Assembly (NCBI GenBank): GCA_004298015.1
Contig: SCSE01000062.1
Span: 62,001 to 126,000 of the forward strand
Length of the DNA: 64,000 nt
Source of the DNA: Rhodanobacter sp.
GTDB taxonomy: Bacteria > Pseudomonadota > Gammaproteobacteria > Xanthomonadales > Rhodanobacteraceae
Direction of reading: 5' to 3'
The position numbers and the translations under genes were made by a program. The notes beneath the pieces were generated by a model, which was given only the letters and a program-made list of their open reading frames with translations, was not told the DNA's origin and ran no database searches. Position 1 is the first letter of the stretch; each line of letters opens with the position of its first letter. Positions 18,549 through 28,477 of this stretch are shown in pieces.

Positions 18549-19478
18549 CTATTCGATCAGACTGTGAGTTTCCGCCACCCCGAGCAGCTCGGCTTGCTCC
18601 GCGCGGTGCTTGCGCCGATTCAGCAATGGGTGGGCGAATACGGCGGCGAGGATCACCACCACGCCGGCATAGAACCAGTAATCCAGCTCGCGCTGTTCGC
18701 CCAGCAACACGATCGCCAGCACGATCGAATATACCGGTTCCAGGTTGGTGACCATCTGCACGCCAAAGGCGCTCAGGTGGCGCAGCGCCACCAGCGCCAG
18801 TGAAAACGGCAGCAAGGTGCAACCGAACAACAGCACCAGCAGCAGCAGCGCGTCGTGGCGGTCCGGCAGCACGAACGCGGCCCCGCTATGCGGCAGAATC
18901 GGTGCCAGCAGGGTGAGAAAAAGCGTGCCGGTGCCCAGCTCGATACAGGTGACCGTGAGTGGATCGCCGTGTTCCACCATGCGCTTGTTGAGCGAGCCGA
19001 ACAGCGCCACGAACAACGCCGACAGCACTCCGACCGCGATCCCTATGCGCATCCCGTTCGGCACCCCGCCGACCACCATCGCCACGCCGGGTACCACGGC
19101 AGCGGCAATCATCAGCTCCCGCGGGTCGAAACGCCGGCGCGCGATCCACGGTTCGATGAAAGCCAGGAAGACCGGCCCCAGGGCGATGCAGGTGGCGCCC
19201 ACTGACGCATTGGCCAGCTTGATCGCGGCATAAAAAGTGAGCCAGTGCAGCGCCACCAGCACACCGATGCCCGCATAGGCCCAGCGCATCCGTGCCGGCA
19301 TTGCGAACAGTCCTCGCCAGACTTTCGGCACCAGCAACAAGGCGGCGACCACCAGCAACATGCGCCACCACACCAGCAGCAACGCCGGCAGCGTGATCAG
19401 TTTGCCGAGGATCGCGGTAAAGCCCCACAGCAGGACACAGAAGTGAATCTGCAGGCGGGCCTGGGTGGCAGGGTGCAT
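18549..19478 (-). CDS. EamA/DMT-family transporter
   Basis: A 309-residue inner-membrane protein with about ten hydrophobic spans in two EamA repeats (first: HFCVLLWGFTAILGKL to about residue 130; second: ALFVALFGSLNKRM to the end). EamA proteins of the drug/metabolite transporter superfamily export amino acids, nucleotides or other metabolites; the substrate cannot be told. The start at 19478 (MHPATQARLQ) is the best of several in-frame Met codons. A region of about 180 bases without a gene separates it from the convergent Met/His-rich gene. Confidence 0.85.
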   Translation of the reverse strand: MHPATQARLQIHFCVLLWGFTAILGKLITLPALLLVWWRMLLVVAALLLVPKVWRGLFAMPARMRWAYAGIGVLVALHWLTFYAAIKLANASVGATCIALGPVFLAFIEPWIARRRFDPRELMIAAAVVPGVAMVVGGVPNGMRIGIAVGVLSALFVALFGSLNKRMVEHGDPLTVTCIELGTGTLFLTLLAPILPHSGAAFVLPDRHDALLLLVLLFGCTLLPFSLALVALRHLSAFGVQMVTNLEPVYSIVLAIVLLGEQRELDYWFYAGVVVILAAVFAHPLLNRRKHRAEQAELLGVAETHSLIE

Positions 19479-19682
19479 GGGGCGTCGCAAAAGGCGGGGA
19501 CACGGCATTCTAGCCTGCAACACCACATCCGTGGCCGTCGAGGTTCATCGGATAGGTGGCCGGCGTTGCACGTGGTGGTGTCGGGTTCCGGCTTGCCCCG
19601 CCGTCCCCGCCGCGGCGGTTGATGGATGACGTCAACGCCGGCAAGGCAAGGGCCGGTCGGCCTCGAAACCCGGAGGAATGGC

Positions 19683-21875
19683 TCAATGCGCGTGTGCTTG
19701 TCGACTGGCGTGGGGTCCGGCCGGCGTTTTGCCCGGTTCCTGCCGCATTTTTTCCAACATGGCGCGGCAGGTATTTTTCTGCGTACTGTCACGACTGGGG
19801 ACGATCAGCGGCAGCAGTGCGGCAGCGGGTGCGGCAAATACGGCCAGCGCGGCGGCACCTGCGCCACGAAGGATCAACGGCCCCGCCTGCACCCCGACAT
19901 CCGGATGCTTCAGTGTGCCCTTGACGTAGAGCGGCGAGCGTAGCGAAAGGATGCGCAGGCCCTTGGTCTGCGGTTTCACGTGGAGATCCAGGTGCTCGTT
20001 GGCGAAATTGACCGTACCGGTGACATGGATGAGTGCATCCGTAGTGTCAAACACGAACAGCCGGGTAGTGAACAGGCCGTTGTTCGCCGAGAGGTCGGTG
20101 GCGGCGCAATTGATGCGCACCGTCTTGTCCCCGAACAGTTTGCCGATCACGATGTTGGCGACATTCAGGCCGGCGGTTTCCAGCAGCGTCTTGCTGATCG
20201 CTCCGTCATTCATCAGCAGCTTGGTTTCCCCGCTGGCACTGCCCAGCAGCGCAGCCACCGAATTGCCGTGGGCCTCAAGGTCGAGGTCGCCATTGATTTC
20301 ACCGAAGCTGGTATGCATCGGCTGGAAGGTGGGAAACAACTGCTTCAGCTTGATATGCCGTGCCTGCAGCTTGAGCGTGCCGTGCATCGGCATGGCGTTG
20401 CCGTTCAAGACCAGGGTGCTGGCGATGGTGCCGCCGGCAAGGCCAAAGCGCAGCGGGTCCAGCTGAAGCACGCCATTGTCCAGCACGATATGGGTGTGCA
20501 GTGAATCGAGCGGCAACTTCTTGCCGTGCAGGATGCGTTCGCCGTCGAACGTCACATCCGCGTCCATCGCTTTCCAGCGATCGCTGCGGAAAGGGGTCGC
20601 GGGGAGCAACCGGCCTGGTGGACCCTGTACGGTTTCGCGGGCTGTTTTCGCGTCAGCCGATGGAGCGCCGATCAGGGGCGCGAGGTCGGTGAATTGAAGC
20701 ACCTCCGACTTCAGCTTGCCGGACAGCTTGGGCCGCTTGCCTCCGGTGGTGTACGTCAGGCTGCCACGCAGGTCGCTGCCGCCGACGCGTCCACGAAAAT
20801 CGCGATAGCTGAAACGGCTGCCGTCCCGGTGCAGCTCAGCCAGCAAGCGGCCGGCCGTGGCATAGGGCGGTGTGTCGGGCAGGGTGACCCCGAAGATCGG
20901 ATAGAGCCTGGCCATGCTCGGTCCGGACAGCCACAGCTTCATGTCCAGCGCATCGAGATGCATCGGGTCGGTCAAGGTGCCGATCACGACGACATGGCTG
21001 CCGCCGATATGCACATCGGCCTGGATCGGAAACGGCTGATCAGGCTGCTGCAAGGCGAGTACAGCCCCTGTCTTGCCGTGACCCGCGATCGGCGCCCCTT
21101 GATACCGGCCAGCGACCTGCCAGCCAAACCGGTAAGAGGTGCGCACGGCAGTTTGCGGCGCTGGAGTCTTGCGAGCATGGTTGACGGCGGCGGCCGCAGT
21201 GGCATCGACCCTCGCTCCGGTTTGTTTGCGTGCCGCAGCCGACGCCTGTGCCATCACCTGCTCGAACGGTATCGCATGCTGCAACGGTGTCACCGTGATC
21301 CGCAGATCTGTCTGCCGACGGGCGTCCTGCAGGGAGATCCAGCCCCGGTCGAAGCCGATCGCATCCAGGTCGAGGCGCCAGCGCGAGGGTCCGGCCTTCC
21401 CTGTCGGCTTGAATTGCCAGTTCGCCCGCCCGCGGGCGTCGCGCTCCAGATTGAGGGTGGGGTGTATCAGCTGCATCGAGGGAATCACCACACGATGGGC
21501 CAGCAATGGCCAGGGCGACAGCCGGAAGCGCAGGGCATCCAGATGAGCGAATTGTGGCTGTGACGCCCATCCCGGATTGTCGATACGGATATCGTTTGCG
21601 GTGAATTCCGGCCATGGCAGCAAGTCTGCCAGCCACCCGGCTGACTCGTCATGCCGCCATTCGACGCTCAGCTTGCCCTGGATCACGAACGGTCGCCCGA
21701 GCGCCTGGCTTATCCGGCGGTCCAGAAGCGGCCTGAGGCGATTCCAGTTGAAGGTGGCGATGACGAGTACGATCGCAGCGAGCAGCACCAGTAGCAGGCC
21801 GACGGACCAGATCAGCAGCTTTTGGCCGCGGGACCGGCGATGTTTCTCGTGGGATGTAGGGGGTGATGCATCCAT
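19683..21875 (-). CDS. AsmA-family protein
   Basis: A 730-residue protein with a single N-terminal membrane anchor (LLIWSVGLLLVLLAAIVLVIA) and a long periplasmic AsmA domain beginning NRLRPLLDRRISQALGRPF. The repeated beta-strand pattern and the C-terminal AsmA_2 block (AHGNSVAALLGSASGETKLL ... LDLHVKPQTKGL) fit the AsmA/TamB/YhdP family. These proteins are thought to move phospholipids between membranes or to assist outer-membrane assembly. The Lys/Arg-rich cytoplasmic tip precedes the anchor. Confidence 0.88.
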   Translation of the reverse strand: MDASPPTSHEKHRRSRGQKLLIWSVGLLLVLLAAIVLVIATFNWNRLRPLLDRRISQALGRPFVIQGKLSVEWRHDESAGWLADLLPWPEFTANDIRIDNPGWASQPQFAHLDALRFRLSPWPLLAHRVVIPSMQLIHPTLNLERDARGRANWQFKPTGKAGPSRWRLDLDAIGFDRGWISLQDARRQTDLRITVTPLQHAIPFEQVMAQASAAARKQTGARVDATAAAAVNHARKTPAPQTAVRTSYRFGWQVAGRYQGAPIAGHGKTGAVLALQQPDQPFPIQADVHIGGSHVVVIGTLTDPMHLDALDMKLWLSGPSMARLYPIFGVTLPDTPPYATAGRLLAELHRDGSRFSYRDFRGRVGGSDLRGSLTYTTGGKRPKLSGKLKSEVLQFTDLAPLIGAPSADAKTARETVQGPPGRLLPATPFRSDRWKAMDADVTFDGERILHGKKLPLDSLHTHIVLDNGVLQLDPLRFGLAGGTIASTLVLNGNAMPMHGTLKLQARHIKLKQLFPTFQPMHTSFGEINGDLDLEAHGNSVAALLGSASGETKLLMNDGAISKTLLETAGLNVANIVIGKLFGDKTVRINCAATDLSANNGLFTTRLFVFDTTDALIHVTGTVNFANEHLDLHVKPQTKGLRILSLRSPLYVKGTLKHPDVGVQAGPLILRGAGAAALAVFAAPAAALLPLIVPSRDSTQKNTCRAMLEKMRQEPGKTPAGPHASRQAHAH

Positions 21876-21955
21876 GGTCGATTCATACCCCGCCGCATGA
21901 CAAGGTTATGTGTGGACGGGCTGCCGCCAGGCAGCGGTTCATCCACTGTAGTCGG

Positions 21956-22549
21956 CTACGCCGCCACCTGCTCGCGCTGGCGGCGGCCGATCCGATACAC
22001 CGCCGCGGGCGGCAGGTTGAACAATGCGCTGCCGATGCGTGTGGCCTGCAGGTCCAATCGCTCCAGCAGTTGACGCGGCAACGGGCACCGCGGGCCATAG
22101 GTGAACTGGTAGAACACGCCGTCGACGTGCAGTTGCCGCTCGAACACACCCTGGATGATCGCCGCGACCTGGGCGGCCGGCATCGACAGCAAGGGCAGCC
22201 CGCTGACTACCGCGCTGGCGCGCTCATCGCCGAACAGCGACCGGGTCTGCCCCAACTGGGCGGCATCCATGCTCAACACCCGGGCATCCGGATAGCGCCT
22301 GGTGAGCGCCTCGGCAAATATCGGGTCGGCTTCGATCAACGCGAGCCGGTGCGTCGGCAGGCCTCGCGCCAGCAAGGCCCGGGTGAACACACCCGTCCCC
22401 GGACCCAGTTCGATCACCGGACCGTCGAGATGCGTGACGTGGGAAGTCATCAACCGTGCCAGCGAGGGGCCGGATGGCGCCAGTGCGCCGATGCTGCGGG
22501 GCGCGCGCAGCCAGGCGCGCCAGAAACTCAAGGTGTCATTCAGCAGCAT
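21956..22549 (-). CDS. SAM-dependent methyltransferase, phospholipid N-methyltransferase/RrmA-dimethylase-like
   Basis: A 197-residue class I methyltransferase. Motif I is VIELGPGTGVFTRALLARG, acidic motif II is ALIEADP, and motif IV is VVSGLPLLSMP. This pattern (ELGPGTG with SGLPLL) is characteristic of the PmtA-like phospholipid N-methyltransferases, close to rRNA adenine dimethylases. It may methylate phosphatidylethanolamine or an unknown substrate. The start at 22549 (MLLNDTLSFWRAW) is chosen because upstream codons lack family character. Confidence 0.75.
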   Translation of the reverse strand: MLLNDTLSFWRAWLRAPRSIGALAPSGPSLARLMTSHVTHLDGPVIELGPGTGVFTRALLARGLPTHRLALIEADPIFAEALTRRYPDARVLSMDAAQLGQTRSLFGDERASAVVSGLPLLSMPAAQVAAIIQGVFERQLHVDGVFYQFTYGPRCPLPRQLLERLDLQATRIGSALFNLPPAAVYRIGRRQREQVAA

Positions 22550-22673
22550 CAGGAAATCCGCAACGACGCATGATGGAATCGCATGCGACAGACTAGGTGT
22601 TCCGCACACGTTAGCCGGTGCGGCTGAACATGATGTTTTTGCCCAGGGCAAAAACCGTTGTCACCACCGGTCA

Positions 22674-23633
22674 TCATCGTGCGACGGACTGCACGGGGGG
22701 AATCTTTCGCGCCGGCACATCAATGCTGCACAGGCCCACCTTGCCGGCGGACACGGTATAGAACGCATCGTGCCGATGGCGTTGGGCCTCGATCAGGGCG
22801 GCGAAGGTCGGGCTGTCGGGGCGCAGGACCTCGACCGCCGGACGCCGATCCGCTGGCAGGTCGGCTGCGAGCCGTATCGAACGGATGACCGTACGCTGGG
22901 CGGGATGGGCGTAGAAGCCCATGCTTCCGCTGCCACGTGGCAAGCCGGAGAGCAACGGCATCCCCTCGATCACCCTGCCGGCGATCGCCAGGTTGCGGTC
23001 GAGCCGCCGCGGCGCCTGGCCGATCACCACGTACAGCGAGCTACCATTGCCGCTGTCCGGCGCGATATCGCGCGCCACCCCGACCATGCCGTAGCAATGG
23101 GTCAGCCATTCGCGACCGCTGTGCGGATTGCGGGCGGCTGGAAAGCCTTCGGAAAAGCCCACTTCGGGTGCATAAAGGTCGCCGTCAGCCAAGGGGACCC
23201 ACGGCAGGCTGGGGTCGAGTGAGCGGGTGTATTCCGGTGGCAGCGTGGGTTTTGCGTTGCCCAGCGAGCGTCGCTTCGCCCGGTCGCCGCCCTCGTCCTC
23301 GTTGGGATCACCCCATTGGGTGACGAAGTTGTCCTGTACCCGCACGATCGCCAGGCCATCGAAATAATGCTGGTGCGCCAGCATGCGGATATTCGCCGCG
23401 TGCAACGGGGTGAAGTCCGGTGCCAGTTCGATCAGCACCCGGCCGGTGGCCAGTTGCATCACCAGCAGGTTGCGCGGATCGGGCCTTCGCCACTCGGCGG
23501 GGCGGGATCGGGCCAGTAGCTCACCGGTTGTCGGCGTCGGTTGGGGCGTGGCCTTGTCCTGACCCGCCAGCGCAGGAACGCCTGCCAGACCGACAAGCAT
23601 CAGGATGGCGTTGAGCAGACGGCGACGCAGCAT
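22674..23633 (-). CDS. Secreted cyclophilin-type peptidyl-prolyl isomerase
   Basis: A 319-residue periplasmic protein with a signal peptide (MLRRRLLNAILMLVGLAGVPALA). The cyclophilin domain includes VLIELAPDFTPLHAANIRMLA, HQHYFDGLAIVRVQDNFVTQWGD and a long insertion rich in charged residues before the HCYGMVGVARD block and the LYVVIGQAPRRLDRNLAIAGRV strand. The insertion and the C-terminal extension make it larger than PpiA. It probably helps periplasmic folding; catalytic competence is likely but not proven. Confidence 0.85.
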   Translation of the reverse strand: MLRRRLLNAILMLVGLAGVPALAGQDKATPQPTPTTGELLARSRPAEWRRPDPRNLLVMQLATGRVLIELAPDFTPLHAANIRMLAHQHYFDGLAIVRVQDNFVTQWGDPNEDEGGDRAKRRSLGNAKPTLPPEYTRSLDPSLPWVPLADGDLYAPEVGFSEGFPAARNPHSGREWLTHCYGMVGVARDIAPDSGNGSSLYVVIGQAPRRLDRNLAIAGRVIEGMPLLSGLPRGSGSMGFYAHPAQRTVIRSIRLAADLPADRRPAVEVLRPDSPTFAALIEAQRHRHDAFYTVSAGKVGLCSIDVPARKIPPVQSVAR

Positions 23634-23688
23634 GGATTCCCCCGGAGACTTGCCGGTACAGCCGGCAAGTTAGCAGAGCTGGCGTCTG

Positions 23689-24684
23689 TCAGTCATATCG
23701 GCTGGGAACGTGGACTGTTCGAAAAGAGTCCCGGATGTTTGGTGTGACGACGGAACGGTCGGTGAGAGATTTTTTTGGGAAATCCCCTATCTGTCGCCCA
23801 GAAGCAGTGACAGCCTGGCCGCTGTCGAAGTGTTCGGCATGCCTGCTCGGCTCGATTGGGCGTCCACGCGCAGTGGCCACCGCTTGGGTAAGTTCAGCCC
23901 CAAGTAACAAGATTACCGCCGAGTAGTAAACCCAAACCAGCAGCACGACCACGGCCCCGGCGGGCCCATACGCGCCACCGATGTTGCTGTGGCTTAGATA
24001 AAGGCTGATGCCAAACTTACCCGCCGCGAACAGGATCGCGGTGAGCTGGGCCCCTGTCAATGCGTCTTTCCAGTCGATGAGAGCGTCCGGAAGAACCTTG
24101 AAGATAGCCGCAAAGACCATGGTGAACGCCAGCAGCGCGACCATAGCTTCCGCAAGCTGCCACCAAATTGTGCTGCCGTGCACGAACACCGCGATCAGCG
24201 CACTGGCGCCAAAGGAGATCACCAACAGAAAGGTCAGTGCCAACAGCAGGCCGAAAGCGTGCAGGCGTGCGTGCAGCCACCCGATCACGGCACCCCTGGG
24301 TTTACTGTGCAGATTCCAGACGCGATTGAGCGCGCCTTGTAGCTGTGCAAACACCGCGGATGCCCCCACCACGGTAACCGCTACGCCGAGCAGCCCAGCC
24401 AGCCCACCCATACCGGGACGCTGCCTGGCGTTCTGAATTACCAATTGCACGGCACCGGATGCACGCGCACCAAGCAGATTATTCAGCGCATGAGTCAGCT
24501 GGCTTTGCCACTGCGGACCCAACGAAGCCATCGTCCAGAGCAACAAGACCAGGAGCGGGGCGAAGGACAGCGCAGAATAAAACGCCAGTGCAGCAGCGCG
24601 CGTCATCAACTCATCGCGGGAGAACCCGGCCGCTGTGCGGCGGACCACGTCGAGTACGAAGCGATAGCTCTTGCGCAGCTGCAT
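23689..24684 (-). CDS. YihY/BrkB-family inner-membrane protein
   Basis: A 331-residue membrane protein with about six spans, of the YihY (formerly mis-assigned RNase BN) family. Typical segments: FSRDELMTRAAALAFYSALSFAPLLVLLL, the GLLGVAVTVVGASAVFAQLQGALNRVWN block and GAYGPAGAVVVLLVWVYYSAVILLLGAELTQ. Function is unknown. The C-terminal tail (about 50 residues) is hydrophilic and not part of the domain. The ATG at 24684 starts 45 codons inside the track ORF, at the conserved N terminus. Confidence 0.85.
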   Translation of the reverse strand: MQLRKSYRFVLDVVRRTAAGFSRDELMTRAAALAFYSALSFAPLLVLLLWTMASLGPQWQSQLTHALNNLLGARASGAVQLVIQNARQRPGMGGLAGLLGVAVTVVGASAVFAQLQGALNRVWNLHSKPRGAVIGWLHARLHAFGLLLALTFLLVISFGASALIAVFVHGSTIWWQLAEAMVALLAFTMVFAAIFKVLPDALIDWKDALTGAQLTAILFAAGKFGISLYLSHSNIGGAYGPAGAVVVLLVWVYYSAVILLLGAELTQAVATARGRPIEPSRHAEHFDSGQAVTASGRQIGDFPKKSLTDRSVVTPNIRDSFRTVHVPSRYD

Positions 24685-25040
24685 GGAGGTTCCTCGATGG
24701 TAGTGGCGTAGAGGGCGGGTTCCAGACCAGCATGATCGGCGTTTCGCCTGCCGAACGTGAACGGTGCGACCGAGACCATGAAGATCGCGAGAGGACACGC
24801 CGACACGGTGCCATTGCACGCGCGCAGCTTATTTTGGTGCGGCGGTAACGAAACGGTTTCATCCTTCCCGCACGCGTCACGCTGCCGCGAACCGCAGAGC
24901 GTTTGGAAGGTGGTTGGGAAAGCAGGATCTTCATGCTTCAACAGCCTGCCAAAAGATTTTTCTTCATACGAAGATGACAGCACTCGTCGCGTGGGGCGCG
25001 CCAGTAAGCCAGCAACCGCGGCAGTGGACGAGTTTCTCGC
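24685..25040. other. Intergenic stretch without a supported gene
   Basis: About 356 bases between the YihY gene and the DUF1501 gene, somewhat lower in GC than its surroundings. Several overlapping ORFs exist in the track, but none has a credible protein pattern. It presumably contains the YihY promoter and the 3' end signals of the DUF1501 transcript; no clear hairpin with a T run was found. Confidence 0.5.
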
Positions 25041-26240
25041 TCAAACCAGCTGCAGGTCGCGTGGGCGCGCCTGCGGAAACACCGTCTGCAATTGGCTGCC
25101 ACGCAGCCCCCACAGTCGCCCGAGCAGGCCACCGAGCACGTCGCGGTAGTCGTTCAGCACCCGGTAGTCGCGATTCTGCAGCAGGTTTTGCTGAGTGATG
25201 GCCAGTTGTTCACCGGCGATGCGGCCACCGTTGACCTTGCCGCCGAGTACCCAGTGTACGGTGCCGTGGCCGTGATCGGTGCCGCGGTCGCCGTTTTCGC
25301 GGAAGGTGCGGCCGAACTCTAAGAGCACGACTACCGTGGTCTGGTTCCAGGCGTCACCGAGCGCGTCGGCATACGCGGCCAGCCCCTCGCCGAGGTTGCG
25401 CAGGTTGTTGGCGAGGCCACCTTTCACGCTGCCCTGGTTCACATGGGTATCCCAGCCGCCGACATCGACAAAGCCGAGCCGATATTGGTCGCGCATCAAG
25501 GTCGCGATGCGGCGGGTTTCGGTGGCGAAGTTGTATGCGCTTGGCGCGCCGCGGCTAGCCTGCACCATTTCGTTGCGCAGGTCCTGCGACACGGTTTTCG
25601 GGAGTGCGAGCCCATTGGCAGTCGCCTGGGCCAGCGGCGTACCGTGATACATCCCGGCGAGGATGGACGCCTGTCGCGGGTTGAAATGCGAACGTGGATC
25701 GCGCTTCAGCGAGATATTGGGAATGTCGTGTCCAGCCCCCTGAAAACTCAGCGGCAGGTTGCTGGTGAAGGCAATCGCCGGAGTGCCGGTGAGCTGGCTC
25801 GACAGCCGTGCCAGAAAGCCCGAGCGAAAGTCGGCTGTTCCGCCCACCGGCTGGCCGCGTTCGATGTGATCCTGGGTCTCGAAATGGCTGCGCGACAGAT
25901 CGTTGGTGCCGGCGAACGGTACGAAGGCGATCTGCTTGCGCCGCCACAACGGATAGATCGACTCGCGCAGCACCGGGTTGAGTCCCCAGGTGGCATCCAG
26001 CGGGATCGCACTGTCGGGGTTGCCCGGATCGGGCCGCGCGATCGCCAGGGTCGGGCGCGACGCGTAATAGAAGTCGCTGCCGCAGGGTACCAGCAGGTTG
26101 TTGCAGTCGTAGCCGCCGCGCAGGAAGACCAGCAGGAAGCGTGGTGATCCGACGGGAGTGGCAAACAGTTTGCCGGCAAACGACAGCGCCGGCAGCGTCG
26201 CCGCCGCGGCGGCAGCGAACAGGAATTCACGACGGTTCAT
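25041..26240 (-). CDS. DUF1501-family secreted protein
   Basis: A 399-residue protein starting MNRREFLFAAAAAATLPALSFA, a twin-arginine-like signal peptide. The body matches DUF1501, a sulfatase/alkaline-phosphatase-like fold: FLRGGYDCNNLLVPCGSDFY, LSRSHFETQDHIERG, GFVDVGGWDTHVNQG, VVVLLEFGRTFRENGDRGTDHGHGT. It is encoded directly downstream of a DUF1800 protein, the standard pairing in many bacteria, and the two probably act together. The biochemical activity is unknown. Confidence 0.88.
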   Translation of the reverse strand: MNRREFLFAAAAAATLPALSFAGKLFATPVGSPRFLLVFLRGGYDCNNLLVPCGSDFYYASRPTLAIARPDPGNPDSAIPLDATWGLNPVLRESIYPLWRRKQIAFVPFAGTNDLSRSHFETQDHIERGQPVGGTADFRSGFLARLSSQLTGTPAIAFTSNLPLSFQGAGHDIPNISLKRDPRSHFNPRQASILAGMYHGTPLAQATANGLALPKTVSQDLRNEMVQASRGAPSAYNFATETRRIATLMRDQYRLGFVDVGGWDTHVNQGSVKGGLANNLRNLGEGLAAYADALGDAWNQTTVVVLLEFGRTFRENGDRGTDHGHGTVHWVLGGKVNGGRIAGEQLAITQQNLLQNRDYRVLNDYRDVLGGLLGRLWGLRGSQLQTVFPQARPRDLQLV

Positions 26241-26279
26241 GGGACACCTCGACGGCGGGCGGATGATGTGAGCGTGGGG

Positions 26280-27878
26280 TCAGCGGTAATTGAAATCAGG
26301 CGATGACAACAGGAAGGTGTTCCATTCCATCGGCGACCGGGCCTTCTCCAGGGCGGTGCGGGTTGCTGCGGAGAGGTACGGTGCCAGCGTCTGGCGATAG
26401 AGCGCATTGTGCAGGTCCGGCGGTCGGCTCCGGGTGGGGGCGTCGGGCATGGCGAACAGCCGGTTACGCCCGCTGCCGATCGCCCGGGCTACGTCGAAAC
26501 GTTTGGCCATCTGACCGGAGCCGGACCAGCTGGCCGACTCCAGCGGCCAGCCATCGGGCGTAATGCGCCCGTACAGCGGCTCGCCCATCTGCCGGAGCCA
26601 GTTGACCAGCGGGGTGGGGTTGCTGATCGGTTTGCTGCCGTAGGCGAGCCGCATGGCCGAGACCAGGAACTGGGTCGGGTCCTTGAACTTGCGGCCGTAG
26701 CTGGCATCGAGTTGTTTCGATAGGAACATCGTGCGCAATACGGCGGCGATGTCCCCGTGGCTGCGCTCAAAGGTGCGTGTCATCGCGTCGACCAGGGCAT
26801 GCGGCGGCTTGTCGGCGACGAAGTAGTCGGCCAGTTGCCGCGAGATAAACTGTGCGCAAGCAGGCTGGCGCACGATCAGGTCCACCGCCTGCTCGATCTC
26901 GGCGTAGCCGCTGGCACTGATGGTGTGGCCGAGGAACATCCTGGTGCTGTTGTCATGCTGGTTCGGATTGAACAGGAACGTTCCGCTGACGACGAAACCC
27001 GGACGATAGCGCAACCGCTCTCGGCGCCTGGCCATGCGCGGCGGCAGGATGCCGGCACCGGTGAGTATCCGCATCAGTTCCTGCACGTCCTGCTGGGTAT
27101 AGCCGGAGCCGACGCCGAGCGTGTGCAGCTCCATCAATTCGCGCGCGTAGTTTTCGTTGGTCTTGCCCTTCACGTTGTGGGCGTTGTCGAGGTAGATCAG
27201 CATGGCCGGACTTTGCAGCGTGGCCATCACCAGGTCGCGGAAGTTGCCCAGAGCGTGGGGGCGGATCACGTCTTCCTCATAGCGGGCGGCAAACAGCCTT
27301 ACCGGCCCTTTGGCGGCGTAGATGCTGAAATGGTTCAGCCAGAACCAGACCATCTGCTCCTTCAGCGGGTTGCGGCCATAGATCGCGCGCAGCAGCTCGA
27401 CCTGGGCGTCTTGCAGGTACAGGTCGCGGCGGTATTTCTGCAGTGCTTTCTTTGCCACGTCCTTGGCGCTGCCGGCCGGTGTCTGCTTGTACTGTTTGAT
27501 CTGCTGGCGGTAGTCCGCAAACAACTGCTCCGGTGGCGTGTCGACCACGCTGTAGCTGTCGATCAAGGCGCTGATCTGCGGTGGCAGGGTATCGTGACCC
27601 CGGTCGGCCAGCAGAGCGTCGAGATAGCGTGTGCGACCGAGCTGGCGATAGGCCGACAATTGGGCTGAGTCGATGCCGAAACCGATTCGCTGCAGCCAGC
27701 CGATGTCATCGCGGCTGAGCGGCCCGGCGGGATTGGCGGGCTGCGTGATCGGTTCGCCCGTCGGGGCGGCGATGGCAACCGATACCGCGATCACCAGTAC
27801 GATGGACAGCGGGGCGAATAACAGCACATGCCGCGGTACCAGCGTGGAACGCCGGCGACTTGAAGAATGATTGGGCAT
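26280..27878 (-). CDS. DUF1800-family secreted protein
   Basis: A 532-residue protein with an N-terminal signal or anchor segment (HVLLFAPLSIVLVIAVSVAIA) and a helical DUF1800 domain: LQRIGFGIDSAQLSAY, LKEQMVWFWLNHFSIYA, NENYARELMELHTLGVGSGYTQQDVQELMRILTG, HDNSTRMFLGHTI. It is upstream of the DUF1501 gene with a 39-base gap, so the two form an operon. Function unknown; DUF1800/DUF1501 pairs are common in envelope gene sets. Confidence 0.88.
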   Translation of the reverse strand: MPNHSSSRRRSTLVPRHVLLFAPLSIVLVIAVSVAIAAPTGEPITQPANPAGPLSRDDIGWLQRIGFGIDSAQLSAYRQLGRTRYLDALLADRGHDTLPPQISALIDSYSVVDTPPEQLFADYRQQIKQYKQTPAGSAKDVAKKALQKYRRDLYLQDAQVELLRAIYGRNPLKEQMVWFWLNHFSIYAAKGPVRLFAARYEEDVIRPHALGNFRDLVMATLQSPAMLIYLDNAHNVKGKTNENYARELMELHTLGVGSGYTQQDVQELMRILTGAGILPPRMARRRERLRYRPGFVVSGTFLFNPNQHDNSTRMFLGHTISASGYAEIEQAVDLIVRQPACAQFISRQLADYFVADKPPHALVDAMTRTFERSHGDIAAVLRTMFLSKQLDASYGRKFKDPTQFLVSAMRLAYGSKPISNPTPLVNWLRQMGEPLYGRITPDGWPLESASWSGSGQMAKRFDVARAIGSGRNRLFAMPDAPTRSRPPDLHNALYRQTLAPYLSAATRTALEKARSPMEWNTFLLSSPDFNYR

Positions 27879-28052
27879 GTCGGTTTCCGCACGATGCCGT
27901 CGATACGGCTTGTGCTGCTACAACGCATCGCCCACGCGGCGGATGACACCGTCTGCCGCCTTCACGTTCGATGTCAGCATTCATTCAGCCAGCAGGCGAT
28001 TCGCGGGTGGCGATCGGCTCCTGAGTGCTGCCGTGGGTGGTTGGGTGGAGTC

Positions 28053-28340
28053 TCAGAACGTGTCGGTGAACTCGATCCCGGCGTCCAGTTCGCGGGCGAC
28101 CACACCGGCATATTCACGCACGGTAGTGGCAACCCGCTGGTCTGGTGTGTCCACCTCGATGGCGTACAGTCGGGCCTCGCTGTCACTGACCGACTCGCTG
28201 GAGCTGGAATCGTCGCGCATGCCGGGGATCAGGTCGTCGACTTCCTCGACGTGTTCCACGCCGTCAATGCTGTGCAGCAGGGCGATCACCGCATCGGCGT
28301 CGGCACGGCTTCCGGTGAGGCGAAAACGGACAAGTGGCAT
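28053..28340 (-). CDS. Conserved small protein, possible ACT-like domain
   Basis: A 95-residue cytosolic protein (MPLVRFRLTGSRADADAVIALLHSIDGVEHVEEVDDL) with an N-terminal beta-alpha-beta pattern resembling small ferredoxin-like/ACT folds. A Ser-rich acidic linker (RDDSSSSESVSDSE) and a second strand-helix pair (ARLYAIEVDTPDQRVATTVREYAGVVARELDAGIEF) follow. No catalytic motif is visible. It stands alone, divergent from the methyltransferase gene. Function not recognised. Confidence 0.65.
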   Translation of the reverse strand: MPLVRFRLTGSRADADAVIALLHSIDGVEHVEEVDDLIPGMRDDSSSSESVSDSEARLYAIEVDTPDQRVATTVREYAGVVARELDAGIEFTDTF

Positions 28341-28477
28341 GAGCTGGCTCCTGCGATCCTGATGATGTGCGGATGCTCGCAGCCATTGCGCATACGCAAG
28401 GTGATGTCGGCATCAGTCACCCGTCACGCGATCCCGGGCTACCATCGTCGCCCTATTCCATGCCTGCCGGGAAACCC